The position numbers and the translations under genes are program-made. Below the pieces are notes generated by a model that worked only from the letters and a program-made list of their open reading frames with translations, was not told the DNA's origin and ran no database searches. Below, in pieces: positions 22,298 to 33,017 of a stretch of DNA of 64,000 nucleotides. Each line of letters opens with the position of its first letter. Position 1 is the first letter of the stretch. Source of the stretch: Endothia cerciana. Taxonomy: Eukaryota; Ascomycota; Sordariomycetes; Diaporthales; Cryphonectriaceae. The stretch lies in assembly GCA_026119935.1 (NCBI GenBank), contig JALRMH010000034.1:1-64000 (forward strand). Reading direction: 5' to 3'.

Positions 22298-23477
22298 ATA
22301 GGTACATGACGTGCTACACGGAGAGGGGCAGGTTCTGTTGCCATTCTACATCGATCAGATCTGGGAGGATCTGAGAAGCTGATGCCAGATCGAAGGAGAA
22401 CGGCGTGAACTGACATAAATGATACCACTAAATATAATGCGCGGTCGGTCTGCTCTTGGCTTCCCTTAGGTCTCGTCCTCATCTCATCATGCCAGGGTGA
22501 CAAGACATGGTGCCGAATCGCACCACAGCGTTATAGGTGTCATTTCTACGTCGTCTTCAATGACAACTCTTGAGACAGGTATATCATCCAGTTTCACTCT
22601 TGGCCCAGAGTCTATTGGGTGTCATTCTGTATGAAAGCTGGAGCTGCGGTAATGAATCGCAGTGCCCCATGGATAGTAGCTAGAGCGCTGTACGGAGTAC
22701 GACGAGGGTTGGTCACTGTGGCTTGACCCCAGGTTAAGCTCCATCTTGGCTTGCTAGGGAATGGATGCTCGAGTTGGAGTCTCGTGAAACGTGCCTCTGC
22801 TAGTGTTGTCTCTTGGAATATCTTTCAGGGGATAAGAACAGTTTTGTATTGTGACCGACGTCCTCCCTCTCTGAAACTTTTCGCTTTCAGCATCCTTCCA
22901 TACATGGCTCCGTACGTACCGTGCCCATTTCTGCCGTCTTCGAGTGTCTTGTAGAGGATGTTCCCACAGTCCTCCTTCGTCAACCCTCGACACTTGAGGT
23001 CTCTGCTCTCTGAAAGTGAAGACTCACCGCTTACAAATGCTGTTGGATCCATTCAGATTTAATGTGGACTTTCTCTTTCATGTTCTTTTGAAAGTTTGAG
23101 GTTCCTTCAAATTGTGAAACTGCGGGTTGGCTTCTTCCATGTCCAGGAGTCTCGTGAGTCACTGACCGACCTATCAGAAAGAAGTTACCAGATCGGAACA
23201 GATATTGCATAGGCATAGCTGAAGTACCTTTGAAAGTGAGATTGTTGTCAGGAGGAGTCTACAAAGGTAAATCACGTCGCCAGAATAAGAATTGAGCATC
23301 GCTCAAGGTGAACCAGTAGACGTCTCACATAGATGGCAATCTTTCACCGGATTTGATAGAAGTATATATAGATCGAGGCCCTAACAGTATCGGGTATTTT
23401 CATATATATACATATCTATAGATTATGAACCAATTCGCCTCTCGCCAAATCTCCGTAGTCACCTGGTCTAGTTTCGT
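22298..23477. other. Intergenic, convergent side of Rrb1 and the Old Yellow Enzyme
   Basis: About 1.2 kb between convergent genes. The AT-rich portion at 23340-23425 (several TATATA strings) precedes the 3' end of the Old Yellow Enzyme gene. No gene, RNA or repeat was identified. Confidence 0.45.
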
Positions 23478-24599
23478 CTATTTGCTCGCCTTCGCCTCTA
23501 AAAACTCTCTGCTGAATGTATAAGTAGTGTAGCCCTCTGGTGACCCCGCGTTGTAGAACTTGTCACGGTTGTAGTCCTGCAAAGCGATGCCTTTCTCGAC
23601 CCTGAATACCAGGTCTGGGTTCGAAATGAAGTACCGCCCAAACACGATGATGACGTCCTTTTGCGGAAACTCCTCATCAGCTGCCTTGGTGGCAGAACCG
23701 GGCGTGAATCCGCCAGCGAGCAGCACAGGGCTCTGGTTATCCCAGATGTCCACGAGGAAATTAACCTTCTCAGTGGCCTCGACTTCCGCGTTCCCGGCAA
23801 CTCTCGACTCCACCAGGTGGATGTACGCCAGTCCGAATTGCTTGAGCTCCCTCACCAGGTATGAGAACTGCGGCACGGGGTCGTCCATCTTCATACCTTG
23901 GAAAGGAGAGTAAGGGCTCAGTCGGATGCCGGTCCTATCCCCGCCGATAGCCGCCGTCACGGCCTTGGTGACCTCGATGGCGAAGCGAGCCCTGTTCTCG
24001 ACTGAGCCGCCCCATTGATCCTTGCGGTTGTTGCTGACGTCCTGTAAGAACTGGTCCACGAGGTAGCCGTTTGCTCCATGGATCTCGACGCCGTCGAATC
24101 CGGCAGAGACCGCGTTCTTGGCCGCCTGCGCATACAGGCCGACATATTCCCAGATCTCGTCCTCGGTCAGAGGGGTGGGCGTGGCGCCTCCGTCAAAGGC
24201 GATGTCGCCGGCGCTGACGACCTTTGCGGCATCCCCCAGGTCCTGCCTCAGCCCGTCTAGAGAAGCGGCACGTCCCAGGGCCCAAAGCTGCAGGTAGATT
24301 ACGCCCTTGTTGGCGTGGACGGTGTCGGTCACCTTCCTCCAGCTCGCAGTCTGTGCGTCTGACCAGATGCCCGGGGCGTTGGCGTAGCCCCCCGCCTGGG
24401 GAGCGATGAAGGTCGCCTCGGTGACCAAGAGGGTCCCAGGAACGCAGGACCGCTGAGCATAGTATTCAGATACCAAAGGTTGAATAGGGACGTGGTCCTT
24501 GTCGGCGCGGAAACGGGTAAGGGGAGCCAGTGCTATGCGGTTGGAGAGCTCGGCACGGCCCACCTTCAGGGCCCTGAAGAGGTTCTTCGAGGCAGCCAT
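23478..24599 (-). CDS. Old Yellow Enzyme family NADH:flavin oxidoreductase
   Basis: A single-exon gene of 373 residues, the full length of the family. It is an FMN-dependent TIM-barrel ene-reductase using NAD(P)H, probably cytosolic. Visible signatures are LAPLTRFRA near the N-terminus (Thr28 near the flavin), EIHGANGYLVDQFLQD with His174 and Asn177 as substrate-anchoring pair and Tyr179 as proton donor, SVENRARF, IRLSPYSPFQG and the phosphate-binding end LLAGGFTP...VIIVFGRYFISNPDLV. Relatives include yeast OYE and the EasA/FgaOx3-type enzymes of alkaloid pathways; which subgroup applies is not decidable here. It is transcribed away from the AsaB/CmcJ-like oxygenase gene 1.2 kb to the right, an arrangement common for small metabolic gene pairs. 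Confidence 0.92.
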   Translation of the reverse strand: MAASKNLFRALKVGRAELSNRIALAPLTRFRADKDHVPIQPLVSEYYAQRSCVPGTLLVTEATFIAPQAGGYANAPGIWSDAQTASWRKVTDTVHANKGVIYLQLWALGRAASLDGLRQDLGDAAKVVSAGDIAFDGGATPTPLTEDEIWEYVGLYAQAAKNAVSAGFDGVEIHGANGYLVDQFLQDVSNNRKDQWGGSVENRARFAIEVTKAVTAAIGGDRTGIRLSPYSPFQGMKMDDPVPQFSYLVRELKQFGLAYIHLVESRVAGNAEVEATEKVNFLVDIWDNQSPVLLAGGFTPGSATKAADEEFPQKDVIIVFGRYFISNPDLVFRVEKGIALQDYNRDKFYNAGSPEGYTTYTFSREFLEAKASK

Positions 24600-25804
24600 C
24601 TCTTGTCTTACAAGGAGACCGCGGACCGTAGCGAGGTAGTCAGCGACGGCGTGGGAGGCGGGTAGCGGACACGGGCAAGGTGATAGGGAGCCTATTTGGT
24701 GTTCGGGTTAATTACTGTACTGTGGTGCCACTACCTGTACCAGGGCGGGTAGGTAAGGTACTTGTAACTTATCGTTCTGCTGTCGTCGGATATCAGACCA
24801 GGCCAGGATACCCAGTATTATGCAGAGCTCAGAAATCTCACAACAATTAGTAATCAGAAGGATCCCACTTGGTAACATACTGGTGGGTGGCGATGTAACG
24901 GAAAGCTTCCCGACGGCTCAGGGGTCTTGAAAAATGCCATGTAGCCACCTTCACCACGGTGTGCCCTTTCACCCACATGATCACTCATCGTGTCGGGGTT
25001 ATGCGCCATCCTCATCAAATCATAAGCTTACTAGTATATAGTCCCCAATGGCGCTGTTGCTGAGACTGCCGATGTCAATGCAAGCATGCAATCTGGGGAA
25101 GATGACATCGGGAGCCCTTTCGGCAGACTTTGACGACGATTTAGATAGCATTGTTGTGATAGGACTGTCATACACAAGATGATTTCATACTGCTGGGTAG
25201 TTCAGGGCACAGGGTACTGTAGCCTGTAGGTATTATAGCCATACCCTCCTCCGCGGAACACTACGGTCTTCTCCCACCATGCTGGGAGCAGCGTATCTTG
25301 ATCGAGGACTTTGAAGAAGTCCGACGCTCTGCCCTTCCAAGCTTGTATCGAGGATCACAAATCATCACTGTCTTGGATGACCCACAACGAGCTCTTTCAA
25401 CACTATTCCGTATAGAAGGCCGTGAGAGACCCCCACCCTCTCTCTCTCTCTCTCTCTCTCTGAACATACGCATGGAAGATTAATGATTTCTGACGTCCAA
25501 GACTGCCAAGGCTCTCTAGATCGGAACCCCCCCCCCCCCCAAACTGAGATTCGCATCTATGGTGGACCCTCTGCCGATGCTCCGGGTGGAGATGCGACCC
25601 CCTAGTCCGGGATCGGCAAAACGACACTCATCACTCCCTTCTTGTTAAAGGCGTGCGTTAGACAGCAGACTAAACCACTCCCCCCCCCCCCCCGGCCCAA
25701 AGGAGGGCTGTGGCAGAGCTACGAGTCTACGCCGCACGACCACAAGCCGATCTGTTCATCCCAGGACATAGTTCCGACCTGTGTCCCGCTTCAAAAAGGT
25801 CACA
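24600..25804. promoter_or_regulatory. Divergent intergenic region between the Old Yellow Enzyme and oxygenase genes
   Basis: A 1.2-kb region between two start codons facing away from each other, so it should contain both promoters. It carries a (CT)n tract at 25439-25461 and C-runs at about 25528-25541 and 25679-25694. I did not find a convincing binding site for a pathway-specific regulator. No gene is visible. Confidence 0.45.
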
Positions 25805-26808
25805 ATGACAACGGGCGTGTTCCGCTATATCGACCCTACCGCCGTCGACCCATGGGCCAAGGTCGACACTGATGTGACATCCTTCGAGCGGGTCGAACGC
25901 AAGCGTTCAGTGGCAAACATCCGCGGTGCCGGGACCGACTTTGGCGTCGATGTCTCTGGCTTCGCCGTTTACGAGTCCCCGTGCGACATTGATCCCGCTG
26001 TGTTCCTCGCATCCGACGACACGGAACTGCGCAGGACGTATTACCCCGAGGTCGAGCGCCTACTACGCGACAAGCTGGGGCCCAAGGTCAGGAAGGTTGT
26101 CATATTCGACCATACCATCCGCCGTCGCGATCCGACCTCGCCGCGACAGCCCGTCCAGCAGGTGCACGTCGACCAGACACCCAAGGCCGCCGAGGCAAGG
26201 GTCAGAAGACACCTCCCCGCCGATGAGGTGGACGAGCTGCTCCAGAGACGCTACCAGCTGATCAACGTCTGGCGGCCAATCGGCCATCCGGCGAGCGACT
26301 TTCCCCTGGCTGTGATCGACTGGCGCACAACTGCACCCGAGGACCTGTTCAAGGTCGACTTGCTGTATCCTACACGGAACAGAGGCATCGGGGACGGGAA
26401 TGACGATCGCGGCAAGGAGATCCTCCCCGATCCAGACAAGGCAAGGGACACCGCGGGCTACGAAGTGAGAGGTGTGTGACTGCTCCCAACCGGGTTCTTG
26501 AGATGGAACCCGTTCTTTGGCTATGCACTCCTCGGGGCGATATAGCCTATGCTGACTAGGGCCTCCTGCTAGGCGAGACCTACTCGGTCGCACCCAGCAC
26601 CAGGCACAAGCTGTACTACCAGAAGGACATGACTCCTGACGAGGCCATGTTCATCAAGTGCTTTGATTCTTGGAGTCAGGGGCAACCGGAAGGCCGGGAG
26701 GGGATCGCGGCACTAACACCTCACACTGCGTTCATCGACCCTGCTACGCCCGAAGATGCAAAGGGAAGGCAGAGTATCGAGGTTAGGTGTCTAGTCTTTT
26801 ACGAGTAA
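25805..26808 (+). CDS. AsaB/CmcJ-like hydroxylase/desaturase
   Basis: A fungal oxygenase-like family named from aspirochlorine AsaB and bacterial cephamycin CmcJ, recurrent in secondary-metabolite clusters. Exons 25805-26471 and 26573-26808 join over a 101-bp intron (26472-26572; GTGTGT donor, CTGCTAG acceptor) to read YEVRG-ETYSVAPSTRHKLYYQ. The product is 300 residues. Typical elements are VIFDHTIRRR, HVDQTP (the likely HxD metal pair), INVWRPIGHP, FPLAVIDWRT, MFIKCFDS and ALTPHTAFIDP (the likely distal His). The family is related to Fe(II)/2-oxoglutarate enzymes by motif layout, but chemistry for this member is unknown. The ATG at 25805 gives the usual N-terminus (TGVFRYIDP). Its divergent neighbour is an ene-reductase, so the two could act on one small molecule. 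Confidence 0.8.
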
Positions 26809-27576
26809 AAAAAAAAAAAATGAATCGCGACACAGGTATGAATCATCACCGCTGGTCGACCACATATGAAGGCCTAGGCTGGAAGCCTCGAGTCTAGATG
26901 ACCGCCCTCCGTCATACGCGCCCTACTAAGCCTGCTCTGTCTCCGCTCAAGTATTCGGCCGCCTTTTTTCTGTATTGCTGGCAGCATTCAAGCGATTCGG
27001 GCTGCCGAGGTCCGACTGTTCGCAAACCAGTGCAGTGCGGCTTGTCGAGCCTCAGCTTTGTGAAGGAGTAAGGTAGTCATGACCGCTACATGCAGAATGT
27101 GTCGCCGGTGTGGTTCTTGAGCACCGCTGCGCGGTAATATTGCAGCCCACTTGCCAGACAGCTCGAGCCGGCCCGCAAATACAAGCAGGGACTCTTTGCA
27201 GCTGCCATCCCAGCACCACACACCAATAAGAGTGAGTATAGTAGCAGTTACTGCCAGGATGGCGTTGGCGTGGTCATGATCTTGGATGACTGGGCTGTGC
27301 TCCATCGAGAGGATCAGCTGCTTCTACGCGTCTAGCTGGGCTAGTGCTTCGTCTGGCGGTTCGGCCGGTCTGGCCGTATCTGTTCACAGGCTTGAAAGCC
27401 AACAACGTCAGCCTGTTGCATGACGAACGGGTCGTCGTTAGTCAGTCAAGCCGCTAACCTAGGCGTCCTTGCTTCCTCCTCTCTCCACCGGCCTGAGAAT
27501 CCGAGGATCACTTCTTCGTCAGTGTTCTCTCTATGTTGGTGACGCTGGGAACGGATCATAGACGATACATGAGGCC
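26809..27576. other. Intergenic
   Basis: An A14 run lies just after the oxygenase stop codon (26807-26820). A 105-codon minus-strand reading frame at 26988-27305 starts with ATG and has one hydrophobic stretch, but matches nothing I recognise. The remainder should be the promoter of the small secreted protein gene. Confidence 0.4.
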
Positions 27577-28183
27577 ATGCTCCTGCTCACTGTTCTCGTC
27601 TCCATCTGCGGGCTCACCACCGCAAGGCCCGTTGCGGATGACAATCGAGGTAAGGACTTGCCTTGCGCATATGTGTCGAAGACGGCAGTAATTAAACTGC
27701 ACCACAGCCTCTGTAGCGGCCTGGCAAGAACAGCCCCTCAGTAGCTCGTCCGAACATGCCAAGGGTCTTCATGATGATGGAGCCGAGGCTGCGACAAACG
27801 TACCACCCGCCGACATCGCCGCAGCCTCATGCAGAAAGATCCTGAATAACTTGGAGAAAGCCTCAGCGAAGACCGTACTAGGCAATAAACGCTTTCCTTG
27901 GCAAACCGGGGTTTTCCCCTGGTGGCAGCAGTATCAGAACGAGCTCCTCCCGGAGATCATCACGGTCCACAAAGTTGCCTCGGACGATTTCGACGAATAC
28001 GTGATGTGGGTTCACGACCATCCAAACGTGCCAGACAAGGAAAGGAACGCCAGCTACCTGGCGGCGAGGAGCATCCTCGATATCGTGGCTGGTTCGAAAA
28101 TTAATGGATTGTGGGGAACCTTTCACCTGGTGACCAGAATGTCGAAGTGGCTGCTGCTTCAGCCTGCGCCCGTGGCGAAATAG
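27577..28183 (+). CDS. Small secreted protein, unknown function
   Basis: Two exons, 27577-27649 and 27708-28183, with a 58-bp intron (27650-27707; GTAAGG donor, CCACAG acceptor), give 182 residues. Residues 1-16 (MLLLTVLVSICGLTTA) form a clean signal peptide, followed by RPVADDNR. The mature part has a single cysteine after the signal peptide (in AASCRKILNNLEK), a WWQQYQNELLPEI segment and a C-terminal hydrophobic helix (GLWGTFHLVTRMSKWLLL). There is no GPI signal. Exon 2 alone is open only from an internal TTG, so the secretory N-terminus appears only after splicing. I know no family for it. Size, secretion and lack of recognisable domains fit a candidate effector or small extracellular protein, but nothing shown here proves either. 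Confidence 0.6.
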
Positions 28184-29189
28184 CAGGCAGTATGCTCCCC
28201 TGAGGCTTTTGACGCACTGAGCTTGGGGAGGTTTTAATTCAGGCTCCCCCTGAGAAGTTTCGTCAACGGTGACCTCTCTACAGTGACAACCAACCCCCCC
28301 CCCCCCCTCTTCTTCCTGTGCCCTGGCTCACATAAACGCGTCACACCGTGAGGTGTGGTGATTAGAAATTATTTGATTCGCGCTCTCGTCACTCGCTTTC
28401 CGGCTTTCAAGCCCCGAAACTAGCCATCTTACTTTGGAGGAGACTGGTCTTGCGAATATGATTCTTCGGGTTGTATCAGCAAAGTTTGCTTTCGTACAGG
28501 AGGCATTGATGCCTCTACTCGAGAGACGCCTCTCCCATGGGCAATACAAAAGAGCTCTAACAGCTTCGGATACGCCGGGCACGTCTGTATCTGCGGAGTG
28601 TACATCGCAGTACCTAGAGTGCAAACCGCATGTATGCCATACTAGATGTCCATTCGCTATATGATGCTGTCCCATATCTGTTCGCGGAACTCTTGCTCTC
28701 CCATCTACTCGAGATACTAGTCAAGAGATAAAGGGCTTTTTTATATTAGAGCGAAAACCGGTCGAGATCGAGATATCCACACTTTGGCGACTAGAAGGTG
28801 CTTTTACTTTTTATGTTCAGCCTTCTGCGCCCTTGTCCTTTGTAGACTAATAATAAGAAGAGGCTAGGCAGGAGAGGATGAGGGACATCATATATATATA
28901 TATATAGGATATTAGAGAATGGAAATTGAAGAATGGAATTTATCAGAGGCTAAGGTCATGCTGCTACATCTAAGAATATCAAAAAAGTCGTAAACCCAAT
29001 CATGGGATGTAAGCAAAAGCCAGTCTGGTAAACAAAAACAACAAAAATCAGGATAACTCGTGTATGCCAACCGGATGCAATCTCCCCTCTAGTCTTACCT
29101 CCACGCGCCCTTCCTCCTTTCCCCTCACGTCCCCTCCTTCTGCTGTGGACCCCGCTGCTCTGCCCGTTCTCTTCTTTTCTTTTCGTCTC
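28184..29189. other. Intergenic
   Basis: It holds a C-run at about 28290-28305, a (TA)n patch at 28890-28907 and AT-rich sequence to 29050. The stretch 29050-29189 is probably the 3' untranslated region of the minus-strand surface-protein gene. No gene was seen. Confidence 0.45.
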
Positions 29190-31089
29190 TCAATCGTCGG
29201 TCCCGTCCACAATGAGATACCGGCTCGGGTCGCCACAGGTGAGGTCGAACCACACGCCGGCGGCGTTCTCGTCCAGCTTGCCCACGACGTACGGGATCGT
29301 GGCGCCGTACAGGTCGCACCTGGCGGAGCCGGGGATGCCCTCCTGCTCGTGGAACTCGTAGGACGCGCAGCCGCCGAGGTAGTCCGGGTTGTCGTAGATG
29401 TCGCAGAACTGGTAGCAGCCCTGCAGGGTGACCTGGACGCCGGAGCGGTTCTCCACCCATGTCCCCAGGTAGTAGTCGCCCAGCGACGTCGCATGCACGT
29501 CGCAGTACGTGTCGTAGGGGTTCGGCGTGCCGGTGGGCTGCGACGGGCTGCCGCCGGTGATGGTGCCCGTGATGGACGGCACGACGGTCGTGGGCGGCAG
29601 GCTCTCGATCGACGAGGCCGTCACCAGGGGCGTCATCGTCGTGGCGATGATGAAGGTGGACACGCTCGGGACGGACACGGAGAAGGGCGGCAGGTATGGG
29701 GTCTCGGTCGGCACCGACACGGGGACGGTGGTCTCGATGACGATGGCGACGGTGCTGCTGCTCAAGACCTCGGTGAGGGTCGTGACGGGGGTCGTCGTCT
29801 CGACAACCGGCACCGAGGGAGGAGGAGGAGGAGGAGGAGGAGGCTGCACAGGGACGTTGGTCTCGACAATAACAACGACGGTGTTACTGCCGGGGTACTC
29901 GGTATAGGTTGTGATTGGGGACAGCGTCTCGCTCGGCGCCAAGGTAGGAGGCGGCACGGGAACGCTGCTCTCGATGACAACAGAGACCGTGCTGTTGCCA
30001 AAGACCTCAGTAAGGGTCAAGATAGGCGACAGCGTCTCGGTCGGCGCCGAGGAGATGGGCGGCGGCAAGACCGTCTCGGTAATAATGGCGCTGCTGCTGG
30101 GGCTCTCGACGGTGGGGACGCTGGACTCGATGACGATGACCACGCTGCTGCTGCTGCTGCTGGGCAGGGCCTCGGTGAGGGTTGTGATGGGAGACAGCGT
30201 CTCGACCGGTACCGAGATGGACGGCGTGATCACGGTAACGTTGAGCGGGGGGACGATGACGGAGCCGGATGGGCCCAACGAGATGGTCGGCACGACGGTG
30301 AAGTTCACCGAGGGGAGCGACTCCGTTACCGTGAAGGTAGGTGACTCGGTGTTGGTGAGGGTGACATTGCTGGTCGTCGGGATAGGAGTCAGCACAGAGC
30401 TCAGCGTCAAGATGGTGATGGTGCTGCCGCCGGGAGGCAGGACTGACGTGGGAACACCCGTTGGGATGCTTGTAGGCAGCGACCCCGGGATGCTGGTGGG
30501 GACGAGCGAGGGCAGGGTGGAGATGTTCAGCGGGGGAGGGACCTCCACCACCGAGGACGTGGGGACGAGGATGGTGCCGGGCTCGGTCGAGCCCGGGAAG
30601 GTGGTGACATAGGTGATATTCTCCGAGATCGTGATGGGCTGGACGGTGACGGGCGCGGTCGTGTTCTGGAAGCCGGTGGCGTTGGCGGGGGCCGACGCCG
30701 TGGGGTTGTACGTGATCGTTGTGGGCCTGGTGACCGTCACGGTCACGTAGCGGATCTGAACAGGACACACGTTGACCGCGGTCGTGGAGGTGGCGACACC
30801 AACGGCCACAGACGTGATGGTCGTCACCGCCTCTGCGGCGTCGGCGCCGCGCTTCCCTGCGGCTGCATGGTCTCTGCGGGCGTCCTCCTGGTGGTCCCGG
30901 TGCTCGAGGGCACCGCTCAGTCTCTCCCAGAGCTGCTCAGTCGTACGTTGTTAGTGAGACGGTTCAATCTCCTGCCGGGACCTTGGGTTGGGGGGTGTGG
31001 GATTTGCTCACATTTCTGGGCTGGGGGAATGCTGCGGCCTGCAGAGAGAGCAGCGACCCCAAAAGCCCAAGAAGGGCTTGTTGCTTCAT
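29190..31089 (-). CDS. Mucin-like secreted surface protein with Ser/Thr/Pro repeats and Cys-rich C-terminus
   Basis: Exon 1 (31012-31089) encodes a 26-residue signal sequence (MKQQALLGLLGSLLSLQAAA). Exon 2 (29190-30932) joins over a 79-bp intron (30933-31011; GTGAGC donor, ACTAAC branch, CAG acceptor) for 606 residues in all. After the signal come a charged stretch with AAGKRGADA, where KR is a possible Kex2 processing site, and VTVTVTRP. Then follow some 400 residues dominated by Ser, Thr, Val and Pro, with several N-x-S/T sites. Four imperfect repeats are recognisable by ETLSPITTLTE-type motifs (29695-30207). A 100-residue C-terminal domain with six cysteines ends the protein (YCDVHATSLGDYY, GCYQFCD, GGCASYEF, ARCDLYG, DLTCGD), somewhat PAN/apple-like. 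No GPI-anchor signal is evident. It is probably a heavily O-glycosylated wall or extracellular protein. Confidence 0.75.
29695..30207 (-). repeat. Four imperfect protein-coding repeats in the surface-protein gene
   Basis: Four units of about 38-43 codons each begin with (V/T/S)ET(L/T)(S/T)P(I/V) and contain TLTE or TYTE, then SS..VVIVIESSVP or a close variant, and a proline spacer. DNA identity is clear in the CTCGGTGAGGGT...GTCTCG blocks on the plus strand. A repeat of this kind can change copy number between strains. Confidence 0.7.
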
Positions 31090-31147
31090 AACGAAGGACG
31101 AAGAAACCCAAGAGCGAGCGAAGTTTCTTTGTAAAGAGAGAGGGAGA

Positions 31148-31182
<35 letters not shown>

Positions 31183-32033
31183 TGTGTGTGTGTATGTGTG
31201 TGTGTGTGTGTATGTGTGTGTGTGTGTGTATGTGTGTGTGTGTGTGTGTATGTCAAATGATTGACAGTTGCTTAAGCGCTGCTGCTCTGGTCCTGATGTG
31301 AGTTCCATCATGAGCTTCATCGAGGATTCTTATAGATCTTGGACGTGATGGCTCCTGGAGCTTTCCTCCGGCCTGCATCATGAGGGATGACATTCGCTGC
31401 TGAGGCTGAGGGGCCATCTTGTGGAAAGGGATGTCAGTGCAGGTGACCGGGCACAGGGACTCCCGACCCAGCCCAGCAAGGGAGAGACAGGATCATCACA
31501 CCACCTCAAGACATGAGGCAGGTCAAGCTGAGGAGGTCCAGGGCAAAAGTGTCAAGACAAGAGTGTCTTCACCCCACTCACTATATGGTTCCCCTGCATT
31601 GGTTCAATAGATTCAATTGTTGGTTGGCTGCCCTTGGTTGCCTAGCGGCAATACTGAATAGTTTTTTGCCCCCTTGAGGACGGCGAGCTCGCCAATCATG
31701 CCAATTTTCCTTGCGCCCCGGCCCACGTGAGACCTTTGCCGATCGACAAGAAAAAACGCCAGATGCGATAGGGTATCGAAACAAGGCTCACTCTGAACGC
31801 CGACACATCCCTTCTCGTGAGACCAGATGCACCGTGATGCCTTGGTTTGCAAAAAACAAAAACCCTTCCAAATGCTTATGCTTGTGTCGTAATCCCACGT
31901 TGCATGCCTCCGGTAGCGGTGAGCCATGCTGTCAGGGAGAGACATTTGATGGCAAGACATCTGAAACTATGTGTCTGCCCTTTGATGGCTCCTGCAATTT
32001 GTGAGCCCAGCCGAGCCGTGCTTCGTAGACCGT
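31090..32033. other. Divergent/5' region of the surface-protein gene and 3' region of the proline-rich gene
   Basis: No gene was recognised. The compound GA/GT microsatellite at 31139-31253 lies within it, about 50 bp upstream of the surface-protein start codon. Further right, 31600-32033 should include the 3' end of the minus-strand proline-rich gene. Confidence 0.45.
31139..31253. repeat. Compound (GA)n/(GT)n microsatellite
   Basis: About 40 bp of GA/GGGA units pass directly into four GT tracts interrupted by TA (TGTATGTG). It lies 50-165 bp upstream of the surface-protein ATG, so it is in the promoter or 5' leader of that gene. Confidence 0.95.
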
Positions 32034-33017
32034 CTAGTCTTCCCAGATTGTTTCCAGGTCCAAATCACCCCGCCGCTCAGCGCCACAGACGCTCCACCGC
32101 TTCCGCTTGTCTCTGGTACCAAAACCCATCATGGTCCGGCCCCGCACAGGGGCGTCCAGGCTGCTCCGTCCCTTGGGGTCGCCGCCGTCCTCGGCGTCAG
32201 CCGCAGCCTTGAGCTGGGCGATCCTTTCCGCCTCGACCGCGGCCTCTTCGGCGTCCGGGGAGTCTGGGATGGTCTCCAGGCTGGAGATGCTGGGGCTTCG
32301 GGACCGCATGGAGATTGGGGTGGAGGGCATGGAGGAGGAAGGTGGGTAAGGTGGGTAGGCGGCAGAGAAAGCGTAACTCTCGCTGGCAGAGTCGTACGGT
32401 CGCTGTACCGGGGAGGAGGTGACCGAGGACCATGATGAGGTAGAGGCAGAGCCCGCCGTGCTGGAGCCCGCAACATAGCGGAGGGGCGACGACGGGCGTC
32501 TGTGGCGGACCGCTGGTGCCGATGTGATGTCCAGGTTTGGTGCGCCACCGAGCTCGGACAGATGTCGCTCTGGGTCCAGTACGGAGGCCCGCGTAGGCGA
32601 GACGGGAGGGTAGATCTCGTCGACAGGCTTCCGCATGGCACGAGCCCGGTGAGGAGAGCCTGAGGGGCTCTCGGGTCGTGGTATGAGGATATGGCCCAGC
32701 CCGTTCACACCGGGCAGTGACTGTGCTCGTCCCATGGGAGGCGGTGCCAGAGTGGCAGCCGACTTGGACCTCACGTGGTTGCCTGACAACGGCGAGGTGG
32801 TCCTCGGCCGGTAGGGGAGGGCCGCTGCATTCCAGGTGGGAGAGATTGGTGAGGCGGGGGAGGGGTCGGTGGAACGTCGCATGGTTGGAGGTTTTCGAGG
32901 AGAGTCGGGGTCAGAGGTGGACGGCTGGAGGGTGTAGTTGGGGTGCTGGAGGCGGAGGGTGGGCAGAGGTGCAGGCCTAAACTCCTCGAGCTTCTCTGTC
33001 TCGGGGACGGACTCCAT
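32034..33017 (-). CDS. Intrinsically disordered proline/serine-rich protein, conserved C-terminus
   Basis: A single open frame of 327 residues with a clean ATG (33015-33017). Almost all of it is Pro, Ser, Arg and Thr-rich with many SP/TP sites (PSPASPISP, PSTPISMRSRSPS), suggesting a phosphorylated, disordered protein. The acidic/charged end AEEAAVEAERIAQLKAAADA could form a short helix. The last 25 residues (RKRWSVCGAERRGDLDLETI plus five) look compact and, to my recollection, recur at the C-terminus of ascomycete proteins of unknown role. There is no signal peptide or membrane segment. A minus-strand open stretch at 33055-33432 may be its 5' leader. I cannot assign a function. Confidence 0.65.
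   Translation of the reverse strand: MESVPETEKLEEFRPAPLPTLRLQHPNYTLQPSTSDPDSPRKPPTMRRSTDPSPASPISPTWNAAALPYRPRTTSPLSGNHVRSKSAATLAPPPMGRAQSLPGVNGLGHILIPRPESPSGSPHRARAMRKPVDEIYPPVSPTRASVLDPERHLSELGGAPNLDITSAPAVRHRRPSSPLRYVAGSSTAGSASTSSWSSVTSSPVQRPYDSASESYAFSAAYPPYPPSSSMPSTPISMRSRSPSISSLETIPDSPDAEEAAVEAERIAQLKAAADAEDGGDPKGRSSLDAPVRGRTMMGFGTRDKRKRWSVCGAERRGDLDLETIWED

Noticed and set aside
26988..27305. A 105-codon minus-strand frame with ATG and a hydrophobic stretch
   Set aside because: No signal peptide, no family resemblance and no supporting splice structure; left as unassigned.
28889..28908. (TA)n patch as replication origin or centromere signal
   Set aside because: It is only about 20 bp and isolated; a simple repeat is the sufficient explanation.
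29064..30344. A 426-codon plus-strand frame rich in Arg/Gly/Asp opposite the surface-protein gene
   Set aside because: It mirrors the repetitive codons of the minus-strand gene and has a biased composition typical of antisense shadows.
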